A stretch of 32,914 nucleotides of DNA from contig JBAYVU010000037.1 of NCBI GenBank assembly GCA_041674385.1, positions 1-32,914 of the forward strand, written 5' to 3'. The position numbers were made by a program, and so were the translations under genes. Positions 32,292-32,914 of the stretch are shown here, in pieces. Below the pieces are notes generated by a model. That model was not told where the DNA came from. It did not search any database and worked only from the letters and a program-made list of their open reading frames with translations. Position 1 is the first letter of the stretch. Each line of letters starts with the position of its first letter. Source of the DNA: JACRAR01 sp041674385. GTDB lineage: Bacteria; Pseudomonadota; Gammaproteobacteria; Burkholderiales; Rhodocyclaceae.

Positions 32292-32501
32292 ATGCTACCT
32301 ACAGACAATCCAGAAGAACTCCGTGCCCGGCTGCTGGAACTCACCACCGAGCATCGTGACCTCGATGTGGCCATTGCGCAACTCATGGACACCCCCCCCA
32401 TGGATGAGTTGCTGTTGCGGCGTATGAAGAAGCGAAAACTTCATCTGAAAGACCGCATTGCCCAGATCGAGCGCCAGCTCGATCCGGACGTCCCGGCTTA
32501 A
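32292..32501 (+). CDS. DUF465 (YdcH-family) small protein
   Basis: A 69-residue protein of the DUF465/YdcH family. It reads LLELTTEHRDLDVAIAQL, then MDELLLRRMKKRKLHLKDRIAQIERQL. The HRDLD-x-I and LKKxKLxLKDxI patterns are family features and predict a helical hairpin. The molecular role is not known. It is divergent from the Ser/Thr kinase gene; the start is fixed by the family pattern rather than by a ribosome site. Confidence 0.85.
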   Translation: MLPTDNPEELRARLLELTTEHRDLDVAIAQLMDTPPMDELLLRRMKKRKLHLKDRIAQIERQLDPDVPA

Positions 32502-32764
32502 ACTTTCACGCAGGGGGGCGACACCCTTCCGTCACTCGCTTCCGCATGCCGGAAAGCCCTTGCTCGCCGGCATTCTCGGCACGCGAAAACAACTTCAAGC
32601 AGCGACTACCTATTTACTGGTATAGCCAAATACCTAACTCAGGGTATGTTCCCCACATGCCTTAATGAGGATAATTGTTTCTGGTTTAGCAGCGCACTTG
32701 TTGATATGATAATGGGTTTGAATGGAACCCGAATGTCCTATCCCGTTATCCTCAAGGAAAGTCC
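32502..32764. other. Intergenic region before the CheY-like gene
   Basis: 263 bp with no gene. ATGCCGG at 32546-32552 and CCGGCAT at 32567-32573 form a 7-bp inverted repeat, possibly a weak terminator for the DUF465 gene, but no T-run follows. TTAGCA-N16-GATAAT near 32690-32715 is a weak promoter candidate for the downstream receiver gene. Confidence 0.35.
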
Positions 32765-32914
32765 ATGAAAACCATCTTGCTTGTCGACGACTCGGCGACC
32801 ATCCTGCTGTCGATTTCCAACATTCTGACCAAGGCCGGCTATGCGGTCGAGAAAGCCAACTGCGCTGCCGAGGGACTCAAGAAATTCAGCGCCGGCGTGA
32901 AGATCGACCTGCTC
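32765..32914 (+). CDS. CheY-like response regulator receiver (3' end beyond window)
   Basis: The first 50 residues of a receiver-domain protein: MKTILLVDDSATILLSISNI, then a KAGYAVEKANCAAEGLKKF segment, ending at DLL just before the expected phospho-acceptor. The VDDS acidic pair is clear. AAGGAAAG precedes the ATG. Because the window ends here, it may be a lone CheY or the start of a larger regulator. It may well belong with the chemotaxis genes. Confidence 0.88.
   Translation, partial: MKTILLVDDSATILLSISNILTKAGYAVEKANCAAEGLKKFSAGVKIDLL

Overview
The window looks like chromosomal DNA of a betaproteobacterium, probably from the Rhodocyclales/Nitrosomonadales range. This is inferred from the moderately high GC, the betaproteobacterial look of HoxFUYH, OmpR/EnvZ, IspD/IspF and HtpG, and the dense set of sensory genes; no rRNA or other phylogenetic marker is present to settle it. 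No tRNA, rRNA or CRISPR array was seen.

Layout. (1) 1-5768, sensing: the start of a methyl-accepting chemotaxis protein (minus strand, runs off the left edge), then a PhnD-like periplasmic binding protein, a membrane PAS histidine kinase and a REC-PAS-kinase hybrid. The first kinase has an in-frame amber codon 19 codons before its natural end. (2) 5938-11016, a compact hoxF-hoxU-hoxY-hoxH-hoxW operon for a soluble NAD-reducing [NiFe] hydrogenase and its maturation protease, followed by a 170-bp MITE-like element bounded by a 9-bp direct repeat. (3) 11282-15810, an orphan NarX-type kinase, and on the other strand a substrate-binding protein translationally coupled to a membrane GGDEF-EAL protein. 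(4) 15901-17372, a complete IS701-like insertion sequence with terminal repeats, a CTAT target duplication and an apparently frameshifted transposase C-terminus; it sits between the binding-protein gene and ompR-envZ and seems to split a sigma70-like promoter. (5) 17447-19488, ompR-envZ. (6) 19496-21208, ispD-ispF-thpR on the minus strand. (7) 21274-23914, a truncated membrane-protein remnant, then the AmmeMemoRadiSam trio (MEMO1, AMMECR1, radical SAM), whose function is still poorly understood. (8) 23926-29786, an Aer-like PAS chemoreceptor, a secreted protein with two four-cysteine repeats, htpG with a good sigma32 promoter, greB, and azlCD. (9) 29788-32914, a cytoplasmic Ser/Thr kinase-HDOD-GAF fusion, a DUF465 (YdcH) protein and the start of a CheY-like receiver gene.

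How it fits together. Outside the housekeeping genes the theme is environmental and redox sensing: two chemoreceptors, several kinases, a c-di-GMP protein and a Ser/Thr kinase surround a hydrogenase that links H2 oxidation to NAD+. Two periplasmic binding proteins lie beside signalling proteins rather than transporter subunits, so they are probably sensory. Many convergent gene ends touch or overlap, leaving no room for ordinary terminators.

The observations most worth following are the amber codon in the first kinase, the two binding-protein signalling modules, the MITE-like element at the hoxW stop codon, the IS-split promoter, the AmmeMemoRadiSam cluster and the cysteine-repeat protein.
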